DNA from: Symbiodinium kawagutii
Lineage: Eukaryota; Sar; Dinophyceae; Suessiales; Symbiodiniaceae
Direction: 5' to 3'
Assembly (NCBI GenBank): GCA_009767595.1
Contig: VSDK01012907.1
Coordinates: forward strand, 838,134-902,133
DNA: 64,000 nucleotides
Of this stretch, positions 49,482-57,627 are shown piece by piece. The notes beneath the pieces are model-generated. The model was not told where the DNA came from and did not search any database. It saw only the letters and a list, made by a program, of their open reading frames with translations. Made by a program: the position numbers and the translations under genes. How positions within the stretch are numbered: position 1 is the first letter of the stretch; the number at the start of each line of letters is the position of its first letter.

Positions 49482-49850
49482 CTATTTTGGCAATAGATTT
49501 ATCAACCACTCGCCTTTATCGTCCTTAACGATATGGTAGTATTCAAGAGTTTTTGCAACTGGGTTTTTAATCTTTCCTGACTTAACCATTTCATAATAGG
49601 ATTTTTGCTTTTCCTCCCATGTGCCTTTTGGTTTGCCTATTCCACGCTTCTCAAAGATTTCTTCCATCTTCTTTTTCTGTTCTTCTTTATCCTCAACCTC
49701 TTTTTCTTTTGTTAGTTCATTCAGACTTGACAGTATTGAAGATAACATTTTGCTGTTATTTTTTGTATTCTCGTAGATTTGACTTAGCATATTATAATCA
49801 ACTTCACACGGGGACGCCTTAGGCGCATCAAATACCTTATTTGATGACAT
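49482..49850 (-). CDS. small coiled-coil protein, unknown function
   Basis: A 122-aa protein. Residues about 20-70 are a predicted coiled coil that becomes very Lys/Glu-rich (KEKEVEDKEEQKKKMEEIF). A more ordered tail follows (GKPKGTWEEKQKSYYEMVKSGKI, ending in ...GEWLINLLPK). No enzyme motif is present. It starts at ATG 49,850, preceded by TTTCTAATTTACTATATA, a TCTA-containing leader, and lies 27 bp upstream of the methyltransferase start on the same strand. It could be a structural or scaffold accessory protein. The function is unknown. Confidence 0.7.
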   Translation of the reverse strand: MSSNKVFDAPKASPCEVDYNMLSQIYENTKNNSKMLSSILSSLNELTKEKEVEDKEEQKKKMEEIFEKRGIGKPKGTWEEKQKSYYEMVKSGKIKNPVAKTLEYYHIVKDDKGEWLINLLPK

Positions 49851-49893
49851 TTGGATATATAGTAAATTAGAAATTTCTTAATATTTATTTAAT

Positions 49894-49917
49894 TATTTAA
49901 TAATGTATTATTAAATA
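49894..49917. terminator. hairpin at the end of the 60-aa ORF
   Basis: TATTTAATAA / TTATTAAATA with a 4-nt loop. The right arm includes the minus-strand stop codon at 49,911-49,913. Confidence 0.5.
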
Positions 49918-50093
49918 TGTTTCTTCTTTACGCTCAATTTTACATAATCAATAAACACCTTGATTAATTCTAATGATAATTTACAGCAGTTTTTAATCTT
50001 ATTATTTTTAATCACTGGATATTTAGTGTCATCTTCAACTACATCCTCTAAAACATTAATTGTGTTAAAATATACATCCGTATCACTTATCAT
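49911..50093 (-). CDS. 60-aa hypothetical viral protein
   Basis: A short ORF in an otherwise densely coding block (begins MISDTDVYFNTINVLEDV, ends VKLSVKKKHI). The composition is viral (AT-rich codons) with two adjacent Cys (residues 36-37). A 12-bp perfect hairpin lies directly upstream of the ATG, as at many other genes here, which supports a real gene. No homology is recognised. Confidence 0.5.
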   Translation of the reverse strand: MISDTDVYFNTINVLEDVVEDDTKYPVIKNNKIKNCCKLSLELIKVFIDYVKLSVKKKHI

Positions 50094-50094
50094 T

Positions 50095-50131
50095 AAAAAT
50101 GATGAGAATATTTTATAAACTCATCATTTTT
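50095..50131. promoter_or_regulatory. hairpin between divergent small ORFs
   Basis: AAAAATGATGAG (50,095-50,106) is exactly complemented at 50,120-50,131. It sits between the minus-strand ATG at 50,093 and the plus-strand ATG at 50,151, so it may serve both directions. Confidence 0.5.
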
Positions 50132-50150
50132 TTATTTGTTTTTTGGATAT

Positions 50151-50288
50151 ATGCATCAACTTAGGGCAAAACTCAGGGTAAAAGGTTCATTCAATCGTTC
50201 AACTGCAACTGCTACAAAAATGAATTCTTCTTCTATTGCTGAAATTGGTAAGTGGTGCAACTTGGGGGAGAGTGCGCCATCAAACTAA
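50151..50288 (+). CDS. possible 45-aa basic peptide
   Basis: An ATG-started ORF that fills the gap between the hairpin and the packaging ATPase. It begins MHQLRAKLRVKGSFNRSTAT and has a Ser/Thr-rich middle and one Cys. Base composition is less AT-rich than its neighbours. It could be a small virion peptide or chance; nothing outside its position supports it. Confidence 0.3.
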   Translation: MHQLRAKLRVKGSFNRSTATATKMNSSSIAEIGKWCNLGESAPSN

Positions 50289-50392
50289 TTACTGCTTGTG
50301 AGGATTGATGTGTCTTTAACCTGTTGCTTTTCTATACCGTGTCTAAAGTCCATCAATAAATTATAATATAAATTAATTTCTAAATCTAAATA

Positions 50393-51199
50393 ATGCATAA
50401 TAATACTGTTCCAATAATCAAGCCACATAAGTCAGCAGAGTATGAGTTTCATCAATCTAAATACGATGTAGCGCCAAGAATACCATTTTCTCAAATTGTT
50501 GTTGGTCCGAGCGGTAGTGGCAAATCTATCTTACTACAGAATATGATATTAGATATTTACCGTGGTTGTTTCCAGAGAGTGTTTATATTCAGTGCAAGTA
50601 TCAATGTAGATAGTGTATGGCATCCAGTGAAGGAATATATTGAAAAAACACTAAAAGTAAATCCTAAGAAAGAAAAAGTTTATTTTGATGAATTTCATAA
50701 GGAGGACTTAGAGCATATACTAGAAGAACAATATAAAATAAGTCAGTATCAGAAAGACCATAAGTTTAAAAAATTGTTTGCTACATTAGTTGTTGTTGAT
50801 GATTTTTGTGATGATGCACGATTTTCTAAGCATAATAGTATGTTGAATGCACTTTATATTAGAGGTAGGCATTTTGGTGTAAATGTAATTTCTTCAACAC
50901 AGAAATTCAACGCGCTATCAACAATTATCAGGGTCAATTCTAGACAGTTATATTTTTTTAAAATGCGAAACTATAAAGAAATACAAACAATGGTTGATGA
51001 ATTAAGTGCATTATTACTCAAAAAGAATTTTCTTTCTGAAAAACATATCAACGGAGCAAAAAATACATTGCTTGAAATTTATGAAAAAGCAACCGAAGAA
51101 CGATTTAGTTTTTTGTTTGTTAATCTAATGGAAAGTAATATTGATGATGTCTTTAAAATTAGATTTGATAAACAAATATTAGTTGATGATAAAATTTAA
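50393..51199 (+). CDS. FtsK/HerA-type genome-packaging ATPase
   Basis: A 268-aa P-loop ATPase of the A32-like / virophage packaging type, which pumps viral DNA into preformed capsids. Walker A is GPSGSGKS (residues 38-45). Walker B is LVVVDDF (132-138). The following RGRHFGVNVISSTQ (157-170), with its terminal Gln, is characteristic of this family. The length is typical (about 250-290 aa). ATG 50,393 is preceded directly by TTTCTAAATCTAAATA, giving two TCTAAAT cores and the late-type promoter signature. It is followed by the GIY-YIG gene on the same strand after 47 bp. Confidence 0.92.
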   Translation: MHNNTVPIIKPHKSAEYEFHQSKYDVAPRIPFSQIVVGPSGSGKSILLQNMILDIYRGCFQRVFIFSASINVDSVWHPVKEYIEKTLKVNPKKEKVYFDEFHKEDLEHILEEQYKISQYQKDHKFKKLFATLVVVDDFCDDARFSKHNSMLNALYIRGRHFGVNVISSTQKFNALSTIIRVNSRQLYFFKMRNYKEIQTMVDELSALLLKKNFLSEKHINGAKNTLLEIYEKATEERFSFLFVNLMESNIDDVFKIRFDKQILVDDKI

Positions 51200-51207
51200 T
51201 AATTACC

Positions 51208-51218
51208 ATTTAAAGAGA
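51208..51218 (+). promoter_or_regulatory. ATTTAAAGA-type early promoter candidate (GIY-YIG gene)
   Basis: ATTTAAAGAGA lies 28 nt upstream of ATG 51,247. It matches the elements before the 98-aa ORF and the polymerase gene and has no TCTA palindrome. Confidence 0.4.
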
Positions 51219-51246
51219 TGAGATGTTATAAGACTATATAAGACAT

Positions 51247-51759
51247 ATGCCAAGGAAACCAATAGACTACTCTAAAACTCAGTTTTATAAATTTGTATGT
51301 AAAGATACAGGTATTACCGACTGCTATGTTGGTCATACAACTGCATGGTCAAAAAGAAAAACTGAACATAAACGACGGTGTTGCAATCCTCACCAAGACA
51401 AATATCATTATAAGTTGTATCAATGCATTAGGGATAATGGAGGGTGGGAAAACTGGGAAATGATTTTAATTGATACACTACAGTGTGAAAACAATTTACA
51501 AGCCAGAGCAAAAGAAAGAGAGTTTGTTGAGAAAATCAAACCGACACTGAACGTATGGAAACCATTACGAACAGAGGAAGAAAAAGCAAACTACTGGAAT
51601 ACATATTACTCAAACAACAGGGAAAAAACACTCTTGAAGCATAAGGAATACAAAGAAAAGACAACAACTTGTTGCTGTGGTTCTGTCATAACTAATGCAT
51701 ATAAGTATGCCCATCAAAAGACAAAGAAACACCAACAATATTTACAATCAATTATTTAA
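51247..51759 (+). CDS. GIY-YIG nuclease with C-terminal zinc-binding motif
   Basis: A 170-aa protein. The N-terminal GIY-YIG fold is visible as FYKFVCKD (13-20), CYVGHT (26-31), the R37 / H41 pair in SKRKTEHKRR, and the catalytic Glu region ARAKEREFVEKIKPTLN (86-102). The C-terminus carries CCCGS...YAHQKTKKH (142-162), a likely zinc knuckle (Cys cluster plus H156 and H162). Stand-alone proteins of this form occur in large DNA viruses, virophages and Polinton-like viruses. They may act in recombination, resolution or host DNA attack. The upstream sequence has the ATTTAAAGA motif. The 3' end lies in a hairpin shared with the converging neighbour. Confidence 0.85.
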   Translation: MPRKPIDYSKTQFYKFVCKDTGITDCYVGHTTAWSKRKTEHKRRCCNPHQDKYHYKLYQCIRDNGGWENWEMILIDTLQCENNLQARAKEREFVEKIKPTLNVWKPLRTEEEKANYWNTYYSNNREKTLLKHKEYKEKTTTCCCGSVITNAYKYAHQKTKKHQQYLQSII

Positions 51760-51791
51760 TAATTTTATTTCTTAATAAAATTATTAAATAA
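51752..51791. terminator. bidirectional hairpin terminator
   Basis: An 18-bp perfect stem (51,752-51,769 and 51,774-51,791) with a 4-nt loop. It includes the stop codons of both converging genes, and each strand reads AATAAAA within it, so it could supply a polyadenylation signal to both transcripts. Confidence 0.75.
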
Positions 51792-52020
51792 TACTAAAGT
51801 TCATACAGTCCAGTTTAGGTTGTATCATATGAAAGCGTTGCCTGTCTTTGCTTTGTAATTCTTCCACTTCTTCTATTATCTCCTTCATCGCCATCACCAA
51901 CACTTTATGATTTACATTTAGTATATGATTATTAATTTCATCGGTATCTACATCAACTTCTTTTATTTGCTTAATATATTCATTTTCTTTTTTACTTTCT
52001 TTATAAAAATAACTTCCCAT
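51784..52020 (-). CDS. 78-aa hypothetical viral protein
   Basis: A small acidic and helical protein (begins MGSYFYKESKKENEYIKQIK; Glu/Leu-rich helix EEIIEEVEELQSKDRQRF near residues 50-65). The start is fixed by ATG 52,020, whose AT is in a 7-bp palindrome with TCTAAT in its loop. It begins 20 bp after the fibre gene ends on the same strand and may be a small partner or chaperone of the fibre. No homology is recognised. Confidence 0.65.
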   Translation of the reverse strand: MGSYFYKESKKENEYIKQIKEVDVDTDEINNHILNVNHKVLVMAMKEIIEEVEELQSKDRQRFHMIQPKLDCMNFSII

Positions 52021-52040
52021 ATAATTAAATTAGATTATAT
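52019..52040 (-). promoter_or_regulatory. palindrome with TCTA core at start codon (78-aa gene)
   Basis: ATATAAT / ATTATAT arms, with TCTAAT read on the minus strand in between. It occupies the whole 20-bp gap to the fibre gene. Confidence 0.55.
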
Positions 52041-54578
52041 TTATTTTGTTGATGTTGCCTTTGCCCTTGTTTTAGGTTTTTTCAGTTCTTTTATTGCTTC
52101 TTGTAATTCATAAACTGAACTCTCTAAATGTTCAATTTTACTCTGCTGTTCTCTAACACAACCCCATAATATAGCATTCATTTTAACATAATTTAACTGT
52201 TTAATACCTTTTCTATTATAAACAATATTCTCCCATTCATCAGGGATTACATCAACTATATCATCTGCCACGAAACCGATATGATTTTTAACAATACCTT
52301 TTTCTTTTTCATCTATCATTTTGAATGTTTTAGGTTCAATCAATTTTACAATATCAGTAAAATTATTTTCAACAGTTTTAATGTCATATTTTTTAGTTAA
52401 ATCCGATGTATCAACGAGTTCTCCTGTCAGTGTGCTTCCAGTTTCAATTGTAGCATTAGAAACAATATTTAACTCTGCTTCGTGATGTTTATATTCCATA
52501 TATTTAACTCTTCCATTATCAGTTGTATTACCACCATAAAATAAAGTATCTTGGTTATAACTTCTATTATTAAACTCATTAGCATAACATTCTTTGGCAG
52601 ATATACAAACTGTATCACCAAACATTACAAACGGTTCAGTTGATACGGTTGTTAATTTAAAATATTCTGTTCCGTTCCTTTTTACTGACATATCGGCGTC
52701 AGCGTTAGTGTCAATATTTCTTGTTTTTAAAGTTGTAGTCCCGTTTAATTCAACTGCTCCATTTCTTAAATACATAAAATCCGTTGCATTCCTTCTAAAC
52801 GATACATCGCTATTGCCCAAACTATCATAAATATCGCTTTGACACCCAGTTAATAATCTTGTTCTTAACGACGTCCCACCCAGTTGAACAAAATCAACAG
52901 CATTTCGTTTTAAATAAACATCATTACCACCATTACTATCATAACTATTACATTGAATTTGCTTACCACTATCAATAACAATATTTCTTAAACTTCTTAT
53001 ATCTTCTGTTAAATATCTTAAAACCAGATATACGAGTCTCCCATCTCCAGTTGTATTACCACCGTCAATATCTATATTAACATTTGTATTTTTACATCTA
53101 AATCTATCAGCGAGGACTTGGTCTGTAGATACAGTATTATTTGATAAAATGTCATTAAATAAAGTAAAACCGTCCGGCATTGTAATTCTATCACTTTGTA
53201 AGGTTAAAATGGTTGTTCCGTTTCTTTGAATTACCAGATTATTATCACCATCTGAATTTATGACATTACAGTTTATAGGTTGTGTTGATATTACTTTATC
53301 TGTATTAATTGATAAAACATTGCTTGTAGCACCTAAACCAAATTTTATAATGGGGTTTTTTGTTGTTTCTTTATTCCATAATCTAAAAACATTATCAGCG
53401 TTAGTGTTTTCTAATAATTCTTGTATCTGTGATTTACCCTGCCCACCTTTTATTAATAAACTTTTTGAAAATTCAACTTGATGTGTAGCATTACCAAATT
53501 TAATATATTCGTCATTATTTCTTTTTAAAATAAGGTCGCCAGGCGGTGAGTTTATTTCATTAGTTTTAATCCAACCATTTACCGTTAAATTATTATTACT
53601 AACAATATTTTTTGAAAAATAAATATCATCATTTACTTGTCTAAATTTCATAACTTCAGCACCATTCCTTAAATATGTAATATCAGTATTGCCATTACTA
53701 TCATAATTATTTAATGAAATTTTCTTGCCAACATCAACAGTAATATCTCTTAAAAATTGTAAATCTTCTGTTAAGTGTCTATAATTCATAAATGTTATTC
53801 TTCCAGTCTGTAATGTATTAGCACCTAAAAACGGAGTATCAACATTATAATTTCTACATCTAAAACTGTCAGCATAAACTTCATTACCGTGTAATGAAGA
53901 AGTAAAAATATTATTTATTGTTAAATCATTTGCTACAACATTTTTTGAAACTAATATATCATCTTCTGTTTTTCTAAATCTCATAAATTCAACACCATTT
54001 CTTAAATATAAAGTGCTATTATCACCATCAGAGTTTATTGTGTTTGCTTGAACTTGAGCGGGTGCTACTAGATTAATACCAGCATTCAATTCTAAACTAC
54101 TATTTCTTAGATAAAAGTAATCAGCAGAATTTCGTTGAAATGTTATATCGCTAATACCATTAGAGTTTATCGTATTGGAACGCAGTTCCCCACTTAAAAC
54201 AATATCACTGCCTTGAATGGAATTGGAACTATTTAATGATAAAACTGTCATATTACCTCCGATTTCAGCATCACCATTAACATAAAAATCCTTAGTTGAA
54301 GAAACTGCGTTTAATATAATCTTAGAAGTGCCTAATACATGTCCAATGCGTAATGTTCCCGACATGTCCTGTGGATTGTCAATATTAAGTTTGTTATTTA
54401 ATAATGTGTCTGTTTCAGTCTTGTCATAGTAATTTGTTAAATCACCACCACCTCCTCCTTCTGCCACTGCAGTATTAACAAATGCCTCTGTTGCTAAATT
54501 ACTGCTTCCTGTTATTTCTAACTTGATGAACTCTGTGCCTACATATCTAGTTGAACCATCTAATGTTAATGAAGTCAT
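52041..54578 (-). CDS. fibre-like protein with C-terminal S74 self-cleaving chaperone
   Basis: An 845-aa protein. Residues about 100-700 are a series of imperfect β-rich repeats with the pattern (I)NS-DG-x-(D/N)-x-(T/D)-x-x-x-RN-x-x-x-(F/Y)-x-x-(L/F)R, as in trimeric phage tail fibres. The C-terminus carries a Peptidase_S74 / intramolecular chaperone domain. The catalytic Ser-Lys dyad sits in SDLTKK (S725, K729), and IEPKTFKM and HIGFVADDI (766-774) are family signatures. A coiled coil (about 800-835) follows. In known members the chaperone folds the trimer and cleaves itself off just before the Ser. The role here is probably receptor binding on the virion vertex. A Gly-rich hinge (EGGGGG) near residue 40 may mark the capsid-anchoring end. 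Confidence 0.88.
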   Translation of the reverse strand: MTSLTLDGSTRYVGTEFIKLEITGSSNLATEAFVNTAVAEGGGGGDLTNYYDKTETDTLLNNKLNIDNPQDMSGTLRIGHVLGTSKIILNAVSSTKDFYVNGDAEIGGNMTVLSLNSSNSIQGSDIVLSGELRSNTINSNGISDITFQRNSADYFYLRNSSLELNAGINLVAPAQVQANTINSDGDNSTLYLRNGVEFMRFRKTEDDILVSKNVVANDLTINNIFTSSLHGNEVYADSFRCRNYNVDTPFLGANTLQTGRITFMNYRHLTEDLQFLRDITVDVGKKISLNNYDSNGNTDITYLRNGAEVMKFRQVNDDIYFSKNIVSNNNLTVNGWIKTNEINSPPGDLILKRNNDEYIKFGNATHQVEFSKSLLIKGGQGKSQIQELLENTNADNVFRLWNKETTKNPIIKFGLGATSNVLSINTDKVISTQPINCNVINSDGDNNLVIQRNGTTILTLQSDRITMPDGFTLFNDILSNNTVSTDQVLADRFRCKNTNVNIDIDGGNTTGDGRLVYLVLRYLTEDIRSLRNIVIDSGKQIQCNSYDSNGGNDVYLKRNAVDFVQLGGTSLRTRLLTGCQSDIYDSLGNSDVSFRRNATDFMYLRNGAVELNGTTTLKTRNIDTNADADMSVKRNGTEYFKLTTVSTEPFVMFGDTVCISAKECYANEFNNRSYNQDTLFYGGNTTDNGRVKYMEYKHHEAELNIVSNATIETGSTLTGELVDTSDLTKKYDIKTVENNFTDIVKLIEPKTFKMIDEKEKGIVKNHIGFVADDIVDVIPDEWENIVYNRKGIKQLNYVKMNAILWGCVREQQSKIEHLESSVYELQEAIKELKKPKTRAKATSTK

Positions 54579-54615
54579 TAATATAAAATAAAGTAGAAAT
54601 TTATTTTATATTAAT
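54577..54615 (-). promoter_or_regulatory. 16-bp palindrome with TCTA at fibre start codon
   Basis: ATTAATATAAAATAAA (54,577-54,592) is exactly complemented at 54,600-54,615. On the minus strand the loop reads TTTCTAC, and the downstream arm runs into the ATG. Confidence 0.65.
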
Positions 54616-54616
54616 A

Positions 54617-55231
54617 TTATCGTTTCTTAACTCTTGGTGCAAAAATGTTTTTACAAAGGTTGTTATATCTCTCTTGCTTTTGTTGAAGCATTTGCTGGTG
54701 TAATAGTTGATAATGATTAGTTATATCTATTAACGGGTTGCTTGGTGTTGATGGTTGCTGTGGTGGAACTCGTTTATCACTCGTTGCTTCGCGTTGTTGT
54801 GGTTTCTTCTTTCTTCTTATGATTACTTCTTCTTCACTGCTACTATCTGTATAATACACTTCTGGGGGCGGTTTAGGAGCTTGTTTAGGTTTTGCTTGTT
54901 GCTTTGCTTTGGGTCGTGGATTGACATGAGGTTTCACTGGTTTATCTGATAATTGACCTTGACATATTTTTTCGTGAGTGTATCTATACGACTTCACTGA
55001 CATTTCTTTAAAACATTTAGGACATTGTATTCTATCCTTTTGTGTTTGTCGTTTTGGAGGTTCTTCTTTAGGTTCTTCTTTAGGTTGTTCATTACTTTCT
55101 TCAACAACTTCATTTGTTGGTTCAGGTTCTGGCGGTTCTGGCACTTCTTCTTTTGCTTCTTCAATTGGTTCAAGTGCTGGTGCTTCTTCTTTAACTTCTT
55201 CATTTTGTAAGTCAATGACTTTTATACTCAT
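54617..55231 (-). CDS. proline/glutamate-rich protein with a C2HC zinc finger
   Basis: A 204-aa protein. Residues 11-60 are Pro/Glu-rich and likely disordered. A C2HC zinc finger follows (C70, C73, H86, C90 in IQCPKCFKEMSVKSYRYTH). Then come a Lys/Pro-rich basic stretch (about 98-125), an acidic DSSSEEEV patch and a Gln-rich helical tail. It probably binds nucleic acid or bridges DNA and capsid; this is inference, as no enzyme motif is seen. It lies between the penton and fibre genes on the same strand, which favours a late structural role. Confidence 0.72.
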   Translation of the reverse strand: MSIKVIDLQNEEVKEEAPALEPIEEAKEEVPEPPEPEPTNEVVEESNEQPKEEPKEEPPKRQTQKDRIQCPKCFKEMSVKSYRYTHEKICQGQLSDKPVKPHVNPRPKAKQQAKPKQAPKPPPEVYYTDSSSEEEVIIRRKKKPQQREATSDKRVPPQQPSTPSNPLIDITNHYQLLHQQMLQQKQERYNNLCKNIFAPRVKKR

Positions 55232-55245
55232 ATAAGATATTATAT
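55230..55245 (-). promoter_or_regulatory. short palindrome at start codon (zinc-finger gene)
   Basis: ATATAA-GATA-TTATAT, including the AT of the ATG. No TCTA is present in the correct orientation, so this is the weakest member of the set. Confidence 0.4.
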
Positions 55246-55307
55246 AAAAATTCTTTTAATATTCTAAATATTAATTTTAAGGAAAATATATAGAATATAT
55301 GTTGTAT

Positions 55308-56165
55308 TTAATAATTAGGAGTAGCAAGCAATAAAGCGAACTGCACAGGTATATCATATAAATTCATAACTGTCCCAGTCTCATTTGTAATCTTAAAATC
55401 TAAGCGCTTCAGATTTCTACCTCCTACATTTATGAAGTCCTCGTGATGGGGAGCATGATTATCATTGATGATGCCACCTAGTTGCTCAGTGCATAGAACC
55501 TTTTTAATGATGCTTGATGAATATGAATTAGGTGCTGAATAATGATAATCCGATAAAGTGTTAGAAGTAATGAATACATAACGAAAAGGAATAAGGTTAA
55601 GATAAGATGAAGTCCAAGTTGCTACAGGATTTGTAGGGACAAAATTACTTAAAAGATAGTTTATTGATACTGGTTTTCTACTGTCATAGTTTGAAGTCCC
55701 AGTATCCCAGACACCATTAACATAATTTTCTAATTCATCGTCAGTAGGAATTTTTATTGTATAACTTAGTCCATCCTTAACCTTTATCTCTACTGTTCTT
55801 GTTGCTGATGAATATGAATAAACAAAAATACCATCGGCATATAAATCTGTAGTGTTGCTATTCATACCCTCCAGCATATCAAAACATAATTGCTCAGCAA
55901 AATAAATTTTGTTTCCTAAGTAATGCCTAAAATTTTTAACCAATGTATCTCCATCAAACACCATAACATACAAATATTCATAGAAACCCACCTCTGTTGT
56001 TTTCCACACGGCGGGGATTGAAACATCAGTAATATACAATCTTGTATCATCGGGGAGTTCAAGACTTTCATTTAACTCTATTGAAAAGTCTGCAGATGAT
56101 TTAGATTGATTGTTTCTATATTTGCTGTCAATGAAGATTTTCTTATATACTAATTTATTACTCAT
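55308..56165 (-). CDS. probable penton (minor capsid) protein
   Basis: A 285-aa protein. The N-terminus, FIDSKYRNN (11-19), SADFSIELNESLELPDD (24-40) and YITDVSIPAVW (44-54), matches the pattern I know from minor capsid / penton proteins of virophages, Polinton-like viruses and related giant viruses. These form single-jelly-roll pentamers at the capsid vertices. The size also fits. It lies divergent to the lipase-like gene and close to the major capsid gene. The assignment rests on motif pattern and context, not a search. Confidence 0.75.
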   Translation of the reverse strand: MSNKLVYKKIFIDSKYRNNQSKSSADFSIELNESLELPDDTRLYITDVSIPAVWKTTEVGFYEYLYVMVFDGDTLVKNFRHYLGNKIYFAEQLCFDMLEGMNSNTTDLYADGIFVYSYSSATRTVEIKVKDGLSYTIKIPTDDELENYVNGVWDTGTSNYDSRKPVSINYLLSNFVPTNPVATWTSSYLNLIPFRYVFITSNTLSDYHYSAPNSYSSSIIKKVLCTEQLGGIINDNHAPHHEDFINVGGRNLKRLDFKITNETGTVMNLYDIPVQFALLLATPNY

Positions 56166-56176
56166 TATTATTTAAT

Positions 56177-56212
56177 TTAGATTTTATTTTATAAACATTA
56201 ATATAAATCTAA
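56177..56212. promoter_or_regulatory. shared divergent promoter with inverted TCTAA elements
   Basis: TTAGATTT (56,177-56,184) and AAATCTAA (56,205-56,212) form an inverted pair in the 46-bp gap between the penton and lipase genes. One TCTAA core therefore points to each gene, and the right one ends on the A of the lipase ATG. Confidence 0.65.
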
Positions 56213-57093
56213 TGATAGGAGTTGTAGCGGGTATAAGTAGAATTGCTTTAACTAATGCTATAAGGCAAGTCGGCAGAGAATTTGGAAGAGAAGCAATGCG
56301 TAGATTAATGGGTGGTGAAGCAATTGAAAATGTATTAAATAGAGAACAAATAAAACTACTAGCAAGAAAGACTGGTAAAGTGGCATTTAATGAATTATTG
56401 AAAATTGGTAAAGAAGAATTCATAAAAGACACCGATAGAAAGCAAGAAGAACTGAATAAGAGGATGGATAATTTTGCAAGAAACCTCAATCAGAAGTTTA
56501 GAGAAAATACAACGCTATACAAAGAAGAAAGGAACATACAGAACAAAAACAAAATTGAAAACAGAGCCGGTTTAACTAATGCATATCGTAGTCCGTCAGG
56601 TATTTACAGAACCGGGAACACTTTATATATCAGTGGAACAGGTGGGAAGGATGGAGATTGGGAGAAGGACTGGATTGATAATTTTACAAAGTTGCCTTTT
56701 AGAAACGCGCATAACACTCAGAAATACAAAGATGTTATGGAAGCACTTAAGAAAAATCCCGATGTTTCTAGGTTGGTAGGTCATTCCCTTGCCAGTGCTG
56801 TTATAAATAAAATTAACGAAGAACAACCCAATAGATTTTCTACAACCACTTATGCAACACCGACAATAAAACCTAGAAGAAAAGGGAAACAAAATCCTAA
56901 GAGACTGGACTACAGAAACCCAAATGACATTGTTAGTATTCTAGACGGTTATGCTGAGACAAGTGATTTTAAGGACTTTAACCCTATAATAGCACATACC
57001 TATAAAAATTTTGAAGGAAACGGTCTTTGGCATATACATCCTACTACTCATATCAGTAATGGCATATCAGTGAATGAAGGTATTAAAATGTAA
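56212..57093 (+). CDS. lipase-like (class 3, α/β-hydrolase) protein
   Basis: A 293-aa protein. Residues 1-120 are helical and basic (probable membrane-active or virion-attached region, beginning MIGVVAGISRIALTNAIRQ). The hydrolase part has LYISGTGG (138-145) and the nucleophile elbow VGHSLASA (189-196, Ser192). NDIVSILDG (238-246) is a plausible Asp region, and H274/H276 or H280 may supply the triad His. Lipases of this kind occur in several virophages and Polinton-like viruses and are thought to help membrane passage; the role here is inferred. The domain is compact and not obviously truncated. Confidence 0.75.
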   Translation: MIGVVAGISRIALTNAIRQVGREFGREAMRRLMGGEAIENVLNREQIKLLARKTGKVAFNELLKIGKEEFIKDTDRKQEELNKRMDNFARNLNQKFRENTTLYKEERNIQNKNKIENRAGLTNAYRSPSGIYRTGNTLYISGTGGKDGDWEKDWIDNFTKLPFRNAHNTQKYKDVMEALKKNPDVSRLVGHSLASAVINKINEEQPNRFSTTTYATPTIKPRRKGKQNPKRLDYRNPNDIVSILDGYAETSDFKDFNPIIAHTYKNFEGNGLWHIHPTTHISNGISVNEGIKM

Positions 57094-57135
57094 TATTAAA
57101 TATTTAATTAATTAAATAATTAAATATATAATATT
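57092..57135 (+). promoter_or_regulatory. 19-bp imperfect palindrome before the 85-aa gene
   Basis: Arms at 57,092-57,110 and 57,117-57,135 match with one mismatch. TTCTATATC follows, and ATG is at 57,143. The left arm includes the stop codon of the lipase-like gene, so the same structure may end one transcript and start the next. Confidence 0.6.
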
Positions 57136-57142
57136 CTATATC

Positions 57143-57400
57143 ATGCTTATGTGGTTATATGACATCTGGGAGGTTAGACATCATAGAATAACACCGTTAA
57201 GAAAACTAGAGTTAGAAATCATTGAGTTAAAGAAATCATTAGATGTAAAGAACAAACAGATTAATAACATTTATGAACTATTAGAAACCTTAACCAATGA
57301 AAGTAAAGCAAAGCATGTAAAATTTAATCTAGATGAAAATAATAGTAATGTTTCACAGGAAGTTAATGCTAGCGAACCAACAACAACCTATAGTATTTAA
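57143..57400 (+). CDS. 85-aa protein with N-terminal hydrophobic stretch and coiled coil
   Basis: Begins MLMWLYDIWEVRHHRITPL, a short aromatic/hydrophobic segment (perhaps membrane-associated). A coiled coil of about 30 residues follows (LELEIIELKKSLDVKNKQIN...), then a polar tail. Its 3' end overlaps the next ORF in another frame. It is in the capsid gene cluster and of unknown function; a small minor virion protein is possible. Confidence 0.65.
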   Translation: MLMWLYDIWEVRHHRITPLRKLELEIIELKKSLDVKNKQINNIYELLETLTNESKAKHVKFNLDENNSNVSQEVNASEPTTTYSI

Positions 57401-57578
57401 TAAAGGCAATTCTAGTTATAGAAAAATTGAAAGAGCAATGAAAGAACCAGCAAGAGAGTATGAACAAATTAAACAATTAGTAGAAAATAATGATATAGAA
57501 ATATTAAATAAAAAATCTAAAAATGATATAAAATTAACTCCTCATCAAACTAAAAATAATATTAAGTTTAAAAAATAA
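57333..57578 (+). CDS. small basic protein overlapping the preceding gene
   Basis: An 81-aa ORF in a different frame, overlapping the previous gene by 68 bp. A second in-frame ATG at 57,366 (MLANQQQPIVFNKGNSS) gives 70 aa and still overlaps by 35 bp. I favour this shorter form, because the first 11 codons mirror the other frame. The rest is Lys/Asn-rich and helical (RKIERAMKEPAREYEQIKQL). There is no palindrome of its own, so it is likely translated from the upstream transcript. The function is unknown. Confidence 0.55.
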   Translation: MKIIVMFHRKLMLANQQQPIVFNKGNSSYRKIERAMKEPAREYEQIKQLVENNDIEILNKKSKNDIKLTPHQTKNNIKFKK

Positions 57579-57627
57579 AATTTCTAAATTAAGAATTGTT
57601 TTTGTAAATTCAATACTGAATTTTGAA

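Noticed and set aside
54755..55235. Plus-strand Phe/Cys- and Ser/Gly-rich frames
   Set aside because: Antisense shadows of the Pro/Glu-rich zinc-finger gene.
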